Below, piece after piece: positions 35,301 through 47,300 of a stretch of 64,000 bases of DNA; position 1 is the first letter of the stretch; each line of letters opens with the position of its first letter. A program made the translations under genes and the position numbers. Source of the DNA: Clavulina sp. PMI_390 (taxonomy: Eukaryota > Basidiomycota > Agaricomycetes > Cantharellales > Hydnaceae). The notes under the pieces are model-generated. The model saw only the letters and a program-made list of their open reading frames with translations. It did not search any database and was not told the origin of the DNA. The stretch lies in assembly GCA_015039315.1 (NCBI GenBank), contig WIDE01000053.1, positions 156,429 to 220,428 of the forward strand. The letters are read 5' to 3'.

Positions 35301-37560
35301 TTTCGGCCCGAAACCGTGCCTGCCACCGAAGAAAAAACCAATCTCTTGTCAGTCCTGGGTGTTGAGGATGATGTGACATATAAGTTACCCGCGGCTGCGA
35401 TCTAGGACAAATAGATAACCGCGCGCTCGTCAAAAGAGATTTATTCCACCAATCAGCTCTCAGGGATCCCCTCCATAGTTTGATACGAACCCCGTGTCTA
35501 CCGTCAGCTACCAATCCACGTTTTTCAATCTGCACTTTTCGGGCAGGGGATGATTAAGATGAATTCCTTCCACTCGATAAGCGCGGAAATTATTTTCCTA
35601 GAATTAAAAGATATGGTGCACGTCACATAGTTACATGTGACGATGTCCACCGTCGACAGTCAAATTTGAAACCTTCTCGGTGTGGTAATGGACAGGCTGT
35701 CGTGTTGTGGGATATGATGAGTGATTGGAGCACAGGAGAGGCATCAAGTTCACGGCGACCCAAGTCCTAAACAGGTGAGGATCAACGGACTGCTTACAAA
35801 GGATCCATTGATAAATGCCCAAATCAGTCCATCGTGAATTTAATTCAAAGGGATGGGCAACGCGTGTTGTGGAAGACGGGATGACATCATGGGATCGTGA
35901 GGCTGGGCACCGAAACTACGGGGCTGCTTCTAGGAACTCGCGGAACTGAAGAGATTCATGGTGGGCCGCAACAATATCACCCGTTTTCCTCACAAAGATC
36001 GGAATTGCAGTCACCAGCATCGGAGAATCAACGACGCCTCTCGAAAAATAGAAGCACAGAGCAATGCGCTTAATAGGGTCCAGATCCTATTCTCGGGCAT
36101 CATACCTTTTGTGCTCCTGTCGTCCGCGGCACAGCAACCAGTTCACGTTTCCGAGGATTCCAGAGTTCTTTCCCACTGCCTCAGCGGCGCCACGTCCGTT
36201 CGTCCATATCGGCATGATCATTGCAACGGTCCTACGAGCGAGGGGCAGTGCTTCGGCACCAAACTCGAAGCTCAATGCCCATGCACAATTCACCGACACT
36301 GCACCACACTATGGCAATCAGACATGCCTGGTGATTCCGAGCAGTCCGCGCGGGAGAAAGAAGGAGTATCATAGCACGACCAAGGATGGCCGATCAGTGC
36401 AATTAAGGATCTCGTTCATCTGGGACTCCATCACGGCCTGGCCCCACTCGCACTTCGCCATCCATGTTCGGGTCCCATGTGCGGTCTTTGAGGTCTCGCC
36501 CGCCTTGCTCCTCTGCCAGGACATGCCACAAGAAATCATACGACTCCTGCGTAGCGGGAAATTGAAAATGAGAATCCATGAAGAAGAAAAGGAGGACCCT
36601 CGTATCATTTTTTTGAAGAGAGAATCAGGCACGAATATTCGCTAAAATGCTCCACTCACATCAAAAGTTGCCCTTTGACTGGTCCTTTGTCACCACACCC
36701 ATTTTGGTCTCACACTACACCACTCTATAAACCATTTGAGGATGTACGCTATAAGATCACTTCATTGGGGCCCTCGTAGAGTCAGTACATCATAAGGGTA
36801 GTCATAAGGTCAATTGTGTAACCATGCGGTGCAGAGCGAGCCATGGCTATGTTCCTTATCTGGGGGGTCCAATGTAGCCCGCTCTCTGAGATTGACAGTG
36901 GCCGACCAACGTTTCTGATGGGCATTTCATCATCCGTGCGCGAAGTCTTGCGATCCACAGTGTGTTTGTCATCCTGGGAATTGTTGCAACCCTTGCCGTT
37001 CGGAAACATCATCCCGAAATTACATGTCGCATGTTTCACAATAATGTGGCGCGCGTCATTTCAAGATGAGAGCAAATGATTGGCGTGGGAATACGCTGAG
37101 AGGAGCAGGTGGCTCACGATCGATCACCACGAAAATGCAAGACTTCCGCCGAGAGTTATCATGGAGGGACTTTTCACTGTCCCCAAGAGGGAAATCACGA
37201 AGCAACGGACGCGAATATGGCAATGCCCAGTTGCCGTCAGTCGCCAAGAATCTCCCTGGGGAGTGGAATTCTGGGTTTCCGTAAGAGACCACCTGCCACT
37301 CCCTTCGCTGCGCAGATAAGCCCCGGCAGTCGAGCAATAGTAGCCCACGGGTATTACTTCTTGCTCGGGAGAATAGGAGTCCGGCGCGCCGCACATCGGC
37401 ATGCTGGTCCACGATTTTCTTAGCTTGGATGCATCAGCATCTTTTCTCCCCACTCCTCGGTAGCCACTATGGTGGTCGCACACGTCTTGTGATCCCGCGC
37501 ACCCAGCGAGAGAAGATGATGATATGCAAACTAAAGAGTTAGCCGAGCAAATTCAATTCA
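29391..37560. repeat. Tandem segmental duplication, unit 3 (contains TF5)
   Basis: Third and most diverged direct repeat. It contains a 3' flank (about 29391-30862, with the conserved GGGAAGGGAGCAAAACTCCC block near 30533), regulator TF5 (30863-33779) and an upstream module (about 33880-37560). The start codons of TF4 and TF5 are 9.7 kb apart. Boundaries are set by where similarity to units 1 and 2 fades by eye, and could move by a few hundred bases. Confidence 0.55.
30863..33779 (-). CDS. Zn(II)2Cys6 fungal transcription factor TF5
   Basis: Start at 33779 (MTKDPTYSPRRTKRPAAV). Exon 1 ends RQRHSCLTC; exon 2 gives RRKGCTNKYDP..RPCDECIRLRVECLGW and DQRPVFMK. A linker (MLEKMKVAIKEHNELNVNTY) leads into SLRQFYQNTDFVSPFPTE, a Ser/Pro/Thr-rich middle with a His/Pro patch, the core VVHPFSHRYQTQLTPHDVAS, PGVDFSLLLGGRAGWKGQLD, and the last exon 30863-31842 with GIVVWYDILGALAQRRPLVL and SIVWPLCVIGSAA, ending GRPVLLA. 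The frame from 33343 to the stop is open through every intron position in the C-terminal half, so introns there are stop-free and in phase. This copy is the most diverged of the three tandem ones but appears intact. Confidence 0.88.
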
Positions 37561-37812
37561 AATCCTCATTCAGATTGGGGCTTCTATCGAGGATCCAGCC
37601 CCACAATTGACAATTCGTCCGTGCTCGGGTGCTCCACGCACCATTTGTCGGCCCTTCTTCACTTCGTTGCCCTGCCAGAACGTACGCACCAAAGCAGCGG
37701 ATAATGAAATATGCAAATAGGTTCTTACCACCAAGGAGAAGAAAAGAACATTCTCGCATCACCATTCAAAGAAAACCAGGTACGCGAATTCGCAAAAAGG
37801 GCGTCACTCCCA
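33780..37812. other. Upstream module of unit 3, no supported genes
   Basis: About 4 kb upstream of TF5. Patches near 34205-34290, 36060-36260 and 36890-37240 match units 1 and 2. The longest frame, 193 codons at 36064-36645 (+), overlaps the conserved patch, but its frame is interrupted in the other copies. No domain is recognisable. The last ~250 nt before the caleosin pseudogene show nothing identifiable. Confidence 0.4.
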
Positions 37813-39073
37813 TTATCCATTCAAGCGGCCCTTGAGCTCATCCTTCAGGATCACGCCAAATTTCGGCCTGAGAATATACCATACCGCAAATGATCCTGCG
37901 GTGTTGAAGATGGGTGCTACAAGATCGCTGCCGAGCGCCCATAGAGTCAATGGATGATATAGCGCAGTCATGACGCGTATATTAGCAATCATAGTATACA
38001 CACAGATATTGGTGCTCGGCGCACCATATACGAACTATATACTTGATGGCGATGCTATCCTTACTGATCGCCTTCCAATATAGTCTGCATAGCCATTCGT
38101 TCATTCGAGCGGGACGCCATGGATCTTCGCTGCGGCTTTTTGCCCCTCAACGGGCCGAGCGGTCGACCGAGGATCTGCAGAAGACAAAGGCAGTGTGGTT
38201 TTCATGGTTAGGCGTAGTTGAGAGACACCAGATAGGTAAAGTACGCCTGGGGGGCGCATCCACATACTTCATAAGTTGCTACCTTTTTGAACTGTCCTTG
38301 GGTGTTGCGCATCTTGACATTCAAATATCTGGATAACTGCCCTAACCCTGTCCATATAAATCATGGACGGACATAGAGTTTGGTTCCCAGGGTGTTCCAA
38401 CACCACGCATGGAGAACGGATCAGGAATTAGCTTGTCCTTTGAGGGATGGTTATAACGAACGTATTAAAATCATGTTTCTCTTGAGGTAGGGAAACCTGG
38501 CAGCGTGGGGTAACTAAGCGGTCGGTGTAAAATCAAGTTAAATATCGATCACCTGAATAGCAAGATAGAGCATGAACACACCTGAGCAAAAACGGAGTGC
38601 AGTAAAGTCCAAAAAAGCTAAGAAAAAGACACGGGCCAGAGCGTAAAGGAACCGATAAGTGACGCTCCACTATTCCATGAGTCTTCTGTTGCATACTCGG
38701 AAGCTAGATCCAGCAAGAGAATGAAGCCAACGGCATCCACACATGAATCATCAAGTACGTCATTCAATTGATCATTTTGTTGGTCGATGTAGGTCCCTCG
38801 AGGTGTCAACATGAGGCTGTGGCTGGTATGAAAGTATTCTAGTCGCTGATTGGTTGCATGCGGCTTAGTACCCCAATGGGCAATCGCGCTCCAGGCTTGA
38901 ATGCTTCCCCCCGCATTTAGAGCAGGTTTCTGCATCAGGAGGCGTCTTATGTGCGATAATGACGGAGTATGCACGTACCACCAGCTACGAGAGCTGAAGT
39001 GCAAGTTTCGAGCTGGACCTGAGCATGAACATAGAGGAGCCAGTTCATGAGGTTTGAGCGTCAGGGGTTTCAC
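37813..39073 (-). pseudogene. Caleosin pseudogene
   Basis: All parts of the caleosin gene can be followed in order on the - strand, but with decay. The N-terminus (MKPLTLKPHE) begins at 39073. The EF-hand block reads RLEYFHTSHSLMLTPRGTYI where intact copies have HLDYFDTDHDDIFSPWDTYV, so the first conserved histidine and most Ca2+ ligands are gone. The membrane segment is VDAVGFILLLDLASE. An IPDPFSMR block and MRNTQGQFKK follow, then a shortened micro-exon relic (ATCCTCG near 38170), a KDSIAIKYIVRIW block near 38030-38070 that is out of frame with what precedes it, and the C-terminal block GSFAVWYILRPKFGVILKDE. In-frame stops interrupt it. It sits about 300 nt downstream of intact copy 3 in the same orientation, so it is a tandem duplicate in decay. 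Confidence 0.75.
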
Positions 39074-39379
39074 CGGGTGTCAAGACGTTCCGACTGGCAG
39101 TGGCAGCGAAAATAGGGTCGACGCTAACCGGTCCTCAGTGGGATGTAGATTGCGCTATAGATCAAACGTGGGGCGGAGACCAGAGTCCGTGCGACGTTAG
39201 TGCCGCGGCTTGAACTCAAAGCGAATAATCAGCAATGAAAGAGATCACGACTATCAATCAAGGAGGTAAGCGACCAAAGAAGCTTCAAGTTTTCTATTGG
39301 TTCTTATGGCCTGTAAATCTAGGGCGATCATCTGTCTGCAATAATTGCTCTCCTATCTTTCCAATGCAATCACTATACA

Positions 39380-40643
39380 TTACGCGCCTCTTCCGGATCG
39401 GTTGACGCTTCGTTGTTCTGCAAGAATGTACCACAAAGATCCCTTGAGCAAATCGTTCAGCGGCGAGCAAGAAGCAACATTAATCTCGGAAAGCAAGGGG
39501 AGAAAAGCTCACATCAAGGCATCCTCTCAGATCATCCTTGGTAATTACGCCTGACTTGGGCCATAGTGTGTACCACAGGGCAAACCATTCTAAGGCGTTG
39601 AAGATGGGACCAACGAAATCACTGTCAAAGAAGAGCAATTGTATAAGTGGATCGTAAGGTAGCCGCTTGGGCCGTTCAAGGTAGTCGATAGAGAACATAC
39701 AGCAGTCGCTGTTGCGACCGCCACATACGAAAAGTATCCGCAACAGTGATACCATCCTTATTTGGAGCACTAGAATATTTCCTGTAGAGAGAAGGCGCCG
39801 AGCATACTAAATAGCTTCTGAGAATGCAGACGAATGAACCAAGACTGACTCGAAGATCTAGCAGGGCACATGCCGGTTCGGTTATTAGGCTGGTATGGAG
39901 AGTCATCAAAGAGGGTCAAGAGAGAGTGAGACGTACGTCGTCAAATTTTCTTTGCTCAAACTCTCCATAGGTATTGTAGGTTTGAGTATCAGATCCATGG
40001 ATACCGTCTGCAATATTTTCCAAATCAATTCTTCATTGAATCCCTCTTCAGATCTCCAAATTAACACGATAATTTAATGCGGCAAAAAACGTACCTCAGG
40101 AATGGATCGGGAAGACGACTCAAAATTCTCGCGGGCAAGGTGACAATGAATGTTAGAGGGTCGAGTTTTGCTCCAGAGCGATTGAACTTTGGGCGAGTAG
40201 GATAGCTATCATCAGGGACAGAGACCACTGGTAAATAGCGAGGTTTTGTGCAGTGTGTGATACAAACCTAAATGCGAGGTGAAAGATGAGCGCCAGAGAC
40301 GCCGCAAGCCAGATTGGATCTATCGAGAGAGATGAATAAATGATGGGCGATATCATCACGATTCTTGACTCAGTAACGCACAGGTTAGGTCTAAAAATAT
40401 CAGGCCGGGGAGGGTATGTGAGCTGGCGTCTGGTGAAGCTCTGGGACACCGTGCACACCTCGAAGTCCAACGTAGGTGTCCCATGGTGAAAAAATGTCGT
40501 CATGGTCAGTGTCGAAATAGTCTAAGTGCTGAGCATACGCAAGTATATGAGTCAGTACACTGGGCCCATGATCGATCGTAGAGCATTACTTTTTGGAGCA
40601 TTGACCGAATTTCAGGATCGACGCGGGGTTCGTGTAGCACCAT
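39380..40643 (-). CDS. Caleosin copy 3, intact
   Basis: Exons on the - strand: 40590-40643, 40459-40528, 40382-40390, 40268-40319, 40095-40205, 39937-40030, 39850-39857, 39701-39781, 39513-39621 and 39380-39442, total 651 nt for 216 residues, all with GT..AG introns. It has MVLHEPRVDPEIRSMLQK, the EF-hand HLDYFDTDHDDIFSPWDTYV (first histidine and Asp ligands present), a hydrophobic helix YPIWLAASLALIFHLAF, the second histidine in GIHGSDTQTY, and LEWFALWYTLWPKSGVITKD. Eight of the ten exons have the same length in copy 2, including the 9-nt and 8-nt micro-exons. By family it should be a lipid-droplet or ER-associated peroxygenase that binds Ca2+ and haem. The neighbours are its own pseudogene downstream and MON2 upstream. 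Confidence 0.9.
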
Positions 40644-40911
40644 AATGGTTGACTGAGAAGTGGTCTTTTTGAGGAGTCTTGATACGGGACGCTTCTAGAG
40701 TGATGGGTATGGGGGTCTATGAGAGCTCTGCAGGATGGCGGACGCAACACGTGAGAATGAAAATTGCGAGTGGGAAGCATGTCTGCGCTGGAGAGCGTTG
40801 TCGCGCGCATGAATAGATATGGGGTAATTAGAACATAGCTATCCGTTAAAAGGCTTCCAAAGGATTTATCTGGTCGGTGTGAGGCTCAGGTGAGTTCAGA
40901 AAAGTATTCCA

Positions 40912-41226
40912 CTAGCAGAGAGCTGCAAATTCGTTGAGCAAGCCGCTGGAGGCCCGGTTCCTCGTCGCCATCTTAACCGGTTTCGCGTTGGCGATCGGAT
41001 TTGGGGAGCCGTCATCGCTGCTGGAAGAAAATAATTGTTCGGAGTGGGTCGCAGATTCATTCGCTGAATCGTGGTGTTGGGAAGCATTCCTAGCACATTT
41101 CGGATCCGACGGTAACAATTCTCGCACTCGGTGTAAATCCTGCGCAATACGAACAGAGGCCTCGCTAATCCACCGGCTCGGAATTTGAATGGCGCAAAAT
41201 AGAATGATAATGTAGGGTAGTCTCAT
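40912..41226 (-). CDS. Possible small secreted protein, 104 residues
   Basis: An uninterrupted frame lies between caleosin 3 and MON2 on the same strand. It begins with MRLPYIIILFCAIQI, a hydrophobic stretch of the signal-peptide type, followed by a hydrophilic Ser/Asn/Asp-rich body with only two cysteines. I do not recognise a family. There is no paralogue in the window to test it, and the opposite strand also has an open frame over the same bases, so it may be spurious. Confidence 0.3.
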   Translation of the reverse strand: MRLPYIIILFCAIQIPSRWISEASVRIAQDLHRVRELLPSDPKCARNASQHHDSANESATHSEQLFSSSSDDGSPNPIANAKPVKMATRNRASSGLLNEFAALC

Positions 41227-41318
41227 GAAACGTGATCTTCATTGGCAGCTAAGGACAAGGGCAAACGTGGACCAAACTGAAATTGTGAACCTGGTAAATC
41301 GTTACTACTCGTGAGTAT

Positions 41319-44300
41319 CTAGACCTCAGCACCAATCTCCATCCCAATCTCCCTCAGGCAGAGCTTTGCGAGCTGCCGCGCATCGACTTCAACTGCATCC
41401 AATGATGCACTGATTTTGTCACCATTTCCTGCTGGTGCGCTGGTGGAAATGGCCTTGCTTTTCAAAGAAGCAGGTGGGGTGAGTGGGCGGCTGAACGACA
41501 TCGAGGATACAGATGATGATGATGATGGGAGGACCCATGCTGACGGCGACGCCCGAGGGACGGTGGCGATCTCGTACAGAAGGGTATAGAAGTGGAAGAG
41601 GTGGGCTTTTGGTGATCGTCTTGTTGCATCCGTGATGAGTTCATGTGGTGGCAGACTTGGATCAATAACTTCCATGTAAACGAAGATAAGCTCGTAGTTA
41701 CACCGAGTAGGAGGGGAGAAGCTCCATACCTGGTAATGATCTACTCGCCGCGGTTGGATCGTCTGAGAGGGCCGCCCAAAGGCAGCCTGACCACGTTCGT
41801 AGATCTGCAAGCTTTTGGAGGCAATAGAGTAACTCCTCTTCTCGAATACTATCCAGTGGTTAATCAGATTAAGCGCCTCTGTAAAAACTGGGTCAAGATC
41901 AAAACGCACCGGGGGAAGGGTATATTGCCTCGCAGAGCTTCGTCTACGATATACGACGTGAACACATTGTGACATCGGTTCAAGAGAGGTGGAAGGGCTA
42001 GCGAGGCGACCCGCTTCGCATCAGTAGAGGAATCTACTAGGATATAAGTAAGCAGTTCAGATAGGAGCGTATTGTTGATATCGACCCACTTTCCGAGGAA
42101 TCTAAAGCAACCACGGCGAACAGCAGATCGAAGCACCAGTATGCAAATCGTTCTCGAGGAAGCACTCGCACTGGTGCTGTAGTTCCTTCGATTGTATTTA
42201 ATGAATCAAACTTATGATGACGTGAAGGTGACTTCGAATTGAGGTCTTGCGGTGTGGTGGGTACTGGTAAAGGAATGCTGTCGTCCAGCTCATGTAACTT
42301 GCTTGCCATAGCTAATGCCTTCGCCAACGAGATCTGTGATCGGGAAATGGGCTCAGAAATTGAGGGCATAGTGGCATCGTGCACAGCCAAGTGAAGAACG
42401 CCCTACCGTGATACCATCACTAACTCTTGAGTCACCTAGATTCGGGACAACAATCTTGTCAATGGCTTCCAGCATCCGACGGTCGAATTGCTCCTCTGCG
42501 TCTTGTTCAGCCAGAGGTAACCGGTCCATGGAAGAACTAGTTGATGTGGTGTTGAGTAAGAGTCGAGGGATCAGAAGGCCACAGCATACCAGTCTGCAAG
42601 CAAGGCACCTCTGATGCCATCAACAGCGCGCTTCCAGAAGCCTTCAATCCGCTCAGAGTTGAGTTCTATCATACAAGGGATTATAACGGTCAACAAGGAG
42701 TGGTATGAAACAGGCTAGAGGACCAACCTTCACCAAACTTCAGAAGGGATGGTGTTGCGTTTGTGAGGATAGAGAGGAAGCTATTAGTTGCTGTTTTCCA
42801 AAGAGGCGGGTCCGAGCCGAACTTGGAAGCTGGGGGGCAGTCATACCGGAGCTTCATGGGAATGGCGAAAGCCTAGCTAACGAAGTCAGTATCTCAGTAT
42901 GGATGAGATGAACGAGATCCCTTACCCCCAATACCTGCTCCATTGTGCCATCAGCATAGACTGCGATATTGTCCTTGAAGGAATCACAATGGGCTACCAC
43001 TTGGGGCATTGCCTTTTTGGATAACCCGATATAGGTAACATGTTTTGGAGGAGACGCTGTTTTGGCGGAGATCGGCGGGACTTCAACACTAAAGGCCGCA
43101 TAATACGCCAAGGTGGCGTAGTCGGCAAGATCTGTAAGGACAAGCGATGATAGACCTATGACCTCCTTGATGGGCAAGCCTTCCACAGTGTCAAAGACAG
43201 CAGCCTGAATAATGAAACTTGGGTCAGTTTTGCGGCCAAGGCGATTGTGAGGGGGCATACCTGGACTGGAGAGAGTGCGTCGATATCAGGACGATAGTCG
43301 GCAGAGCGGGAATACGTGATGACTCCTTTTAGAATCTGTAATAATCGCCGGAGTCTTTCCAGATCCCAGGTGCTACCGTAGAGTGAATATAGAGTCTGTA
43401 TCACATGGGTGAAGGCAAGCAGGCTTTCCTGGCTGAATGCTGGGGTGGAAGTTGCGCCTGGCACCGGCGGATGCTGATCGTTGATCGCAGTTCCAATAGC
43501 ATCCACCGCCGCCCAGCAACGCTCCCAGGTAGTGTGCACTAGGTCTGGTTTACTTGTCCCAAGCTGGCGGGTCGCAGAAAGCGTAGCCTCGAAACTATGC
43601 AAGCCAGATGTTGTCACAGTCTTGGGATCAGTGATTGCAGCCTGAACCACGTGAGCTGCCCATCGGTCCCAGAACGACTCGAAGGAGGGGAGGGACATGA
43701 TTTTTGCAACTAGGAATGCGCTAAACAAGGACCCAATAAGTTGGAAAATGAGACTCTTGGACGAGTCCCAGTTGAAGTTGAGAGGAATAGGAGCTCCAGC
43801 GTCATCTACCACTGGTGGGGCAGACGCTTGGGTAAGCGACTGAGATGTGGAGTCGAGAAGAGGTAAAATGATTTCCTCCATACTCTCAGTCCACATCTCT
43901 GGGGTGAGAGTCGCCCCGTACAGCTGCAAGGACCTGAACAACGTCTGGATGGCGCCATTGCGAACGTCGGGACGTTCATCACGGCACAGCGTACCAAGCT
44001 CCTTGAGAAGGAACATCCACAGCTCACTATACGTTGATTCTTGTGCTGCATCTCGTCGCTTCGTCTGAATTGAATCAGAGACACTCCAGAGCAGGCTTTC
44101 TGCAGCAGTGAGCGACATGTTCGTGTCACTCTGTTGGCCAAACAGCGCGATGGTTGCGATACATAGACGCAGATCCTCAGGAGGAAGCGTATTGATTGCA
44201 TCGCAGACTAACGTCAATGACTTGAACGCAACGCGAGTAAGAAGGATATTACTCTTCTCTCCCATAAAGGGTTTGAGAGGTGGAGGGCGTCGCTTCATGG

Positions 44301-47300
44301 GAGAGGACGAAGGAGTTATATCAGAGTCCGATGGTGCGGACGGTTGACGCGGAGCTTGGCACACGCTTGACATCATCTCGAAGACGAGTGGCCAACCAAC
44401 CACAAACGAGTGGGCCGATATTTGCAAAATATCATGGAGGGTCTCGAGGCCGAGCTTCCTGATATCCGTTGCGACGGTACCAGCTGTCGAATTTACTTCA
44501 AATATGACCTGTTGTGATAGCACTTCCAGGATGCGTAGCTGTATTTTTGCTTGAAGCTCGCCAGTCGAATTGATGTTCTTCGGCGCTACGACCAGAATAC
44601 CGTCAAGCACCTCTGCAGCCTGGAGCCGGATTGATCCGGGGGCCAGAGAGTTCCTGATGACAGAGAGAAGATGTCCCGTAATGGGTTCCCAAGCCAGGGA
44701 AGGGTCACGGTAGATTAGCCGATGCATGTTCAAGCGCGACACGCTGCCTAGCTTGGAAATGGCATAGTCGCCGCTCCTCTACGAATGAAACGTCAGGTGC
44801 AGTGGAGGATTTAAGCTCATAAACAACCTACCGGAGGAGATTTTGCCAACTGAATTCCGCTTGCTCGTCGCCGCTGCATGGCATCAGTGCCGCTTAGACT
44901 GGAGCTGCTTAACGTCGGGCTCAAGAGAGCGGCAGAATTTACGTCGTCTGTCGAGCCTGTGTGGTCGATCTCTGCAATCCCACGATTGGCAGCCTGCATC
45001 CCCACCATCTCGGAACTGAGCTTGCACAAAGCCGCCACGAACATTTGGAATGCGTCGTCGTCCAGATTCTTCGAGGCATCGAAGAGTCGATTCACTTGGG
45101 CCTGCACATCGTTGATAGGATCCAAGTCTTGCATGATGGGTGGTCGAGCACCTGCTGGACCTCCTCCCGCAGCCTGATTTCCAGAAGATGAGAGCGTTTT
45201 CTTCATCGCAGCAGGACCTACAGACACCCGACGCGCAGAGGCTGTTGCACTGGCTTTTGAAGCGCCAAAGAGGACGTACTCGGCATTCTGCAACGTCTCC
45301 AGAATACTGAACCAGCTGGCGCCGAGACTGCCAGCAAGAAACATCACGCTACCTAGGAGGACCTTAAGGCAGGCTATGTTTCTCTCCGATAAGGACGGAG
45401 GGACGCTTGAACCACCTCCCGTCAAAGCAGTTAGGCCAAGGCTCTCAACGCCGGCGGAAAGTACTCCACCGACACCACGAGGAGTAGAGGGATCGGCACG
45501 AGCCCGAGCTGAATCGAGACTCGATACGACTCCGGGAGGAATCGCAAACTTTGAGAGACAAGTCAAGAATGCATCTCGTGGAGTAGCAAGACCTAGAGCC
45601 CCTGCCGCGTTTGCCATACTCTGCACGCTCCCGAGCACATCGGCGAACAAATCTTCGGACAAATTTGTGGCAATGAAAAACGAGAGGGCAGCAAGCGTAG
45701 CTGGCCAAGCAGCCTCGATCATTCCGTGAGCTGACTTGAGCTGGAGTGCCTGTGGATCTGATGGTGGCAGCGATGCCATGTCAAGGGCTGGGGGAGCGCG
45801 AACAGTCGATTCACCGGGGGATCGCGGTCGTTGCAGGGATATGTTGGTATAGATGGGTACGGTCAGAGCAGCAAGAGCTGTAGAAAGTGAGGTGATACAC
45901 TGGAGGGCGAGCAGGTAGACATAAGTCTCAGGAATGGGTGGAGGATCCGCCTTATCAAGCTGGTCGATGCTACAAGCATGCGGCTTAGCGATATAACTCC
46001 AAAACTAGCCAGAACGAATTCTCTTACCACTGAAGCTTCATGGATGAGGCAAAAACACTCAGGCCACCGCCCGAACCTGCCATGCCGACCATATTTGCTG
46101 CGCCACTGACAACCGCTCCAACATCAATCCCGTACGCATATGACGCGTCGGAGCCTGACGCTGTCACTCCTATGCCAAACATCATCGGCTCCACGCCGAG
46201 CAATGCTGGCTTCTCCATAGCTAGTCGCTTGAGCGCGGTTACAAGAGAAGTGAACACGGTGGACCCTGAACCCTTAGAGTCATACTGATCCCACATGGCA
46301 CGAATAATAGAGACTTCACTACACAACCTGTATAATCCCGTGAGTCTCATTCGTGTTTAGTTTGGTGATGTACGAACCCACGCATGATCTCCATTGCGAG
46401 AACCCTCATCCACGCTGGGCGTTGCGGTTCCCCGTTCTCATGATCCCCAGAAATCGTGCGGGTGATCAAGGAGAGGAAGACCTCTGCTTCTGTAGCAAGT
46501 TCTCCAATGAACTGCTTCAAAAGGAGGAAGACAACACGAATGGAGCGGAGAGTGAGGGGGAATACGGGTTTATCGGAGAGCGCCTTCAGAAGTGTTGGGC
46601 ACAGATGATGCTGAAGCAACAGTAAAAGTTCGCGCCGCTAGGGAGAGCATTGTAAGAGCCCGCAGTTGATCACAACATCATGAGACTTACCTGTCGGAAC
46701 AGCTCATGATAATTCGTCAGAACACTTTCGATGAGCTCAAGAGAGAACGTCTTGGGTAACGATTCGAGTTTGAGGAAGCGAGGATGTTCGAGATTGGCGA
46801 GCAGGCAAAGATCTTCGAAGACAGAAAAGGCGTCTTTGACAGTGGGCAATAAGGAGACTGTCTGTCCGTCTGGTAGGGTGGTGGAAATAGTCAGCTCGCC
46901 CACAGGAGGTTCACTGGACACTTGGCGATCATGATCAACGACTTTGTCGAATACCAGCATCACAAGTTGCCGCAAAGTTGCGGCAGCTGTTGAAGATACA
47001 ACAGCGATGCGTGACTCTTGCAGCTTGAAACATAATAGCAAAGCCTAACAGATTGGGGGAGGTATATTTTTAAGTAGAACTGGCCAAGGGAGTAATTTTA
47101 GTACCTACATCACCCAAGAGATCACCATGAGTTCCAGGATAGTTGGTCAGAAGCGATAAGAGCATCTGAAGAATCCTCAGTTGAACATCCACACCCTGGG
47201 ATAGACAGTCGGACAATGTTGACACCACGTTGGGGATAGCGGATGCAGGGATAGCCTTGAAGGCAATCAATCTATGAAGTGAGCTCAAACATAGTACGAC

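Noticed and set aside
35083..35535. 150-codon - strand frame upstream of TF5
   Set aside because: Arg/Ser-rich composition typical of a chance frame, and no conservation in the other units.
36064..36645. 193-codon + strand frame upstream of TF5
   Set aside because: Only part of it aligns with the other units, where the frame is broken; composition and residue pattern do not suggest a real protein.
40934..41188. 84-codon + strand frame opposite the candidate secreted protein
   Set aside because: It shares bases with the - strand candidate and has a weaker secretion-type start and no homologue; at most one of the two can be real.
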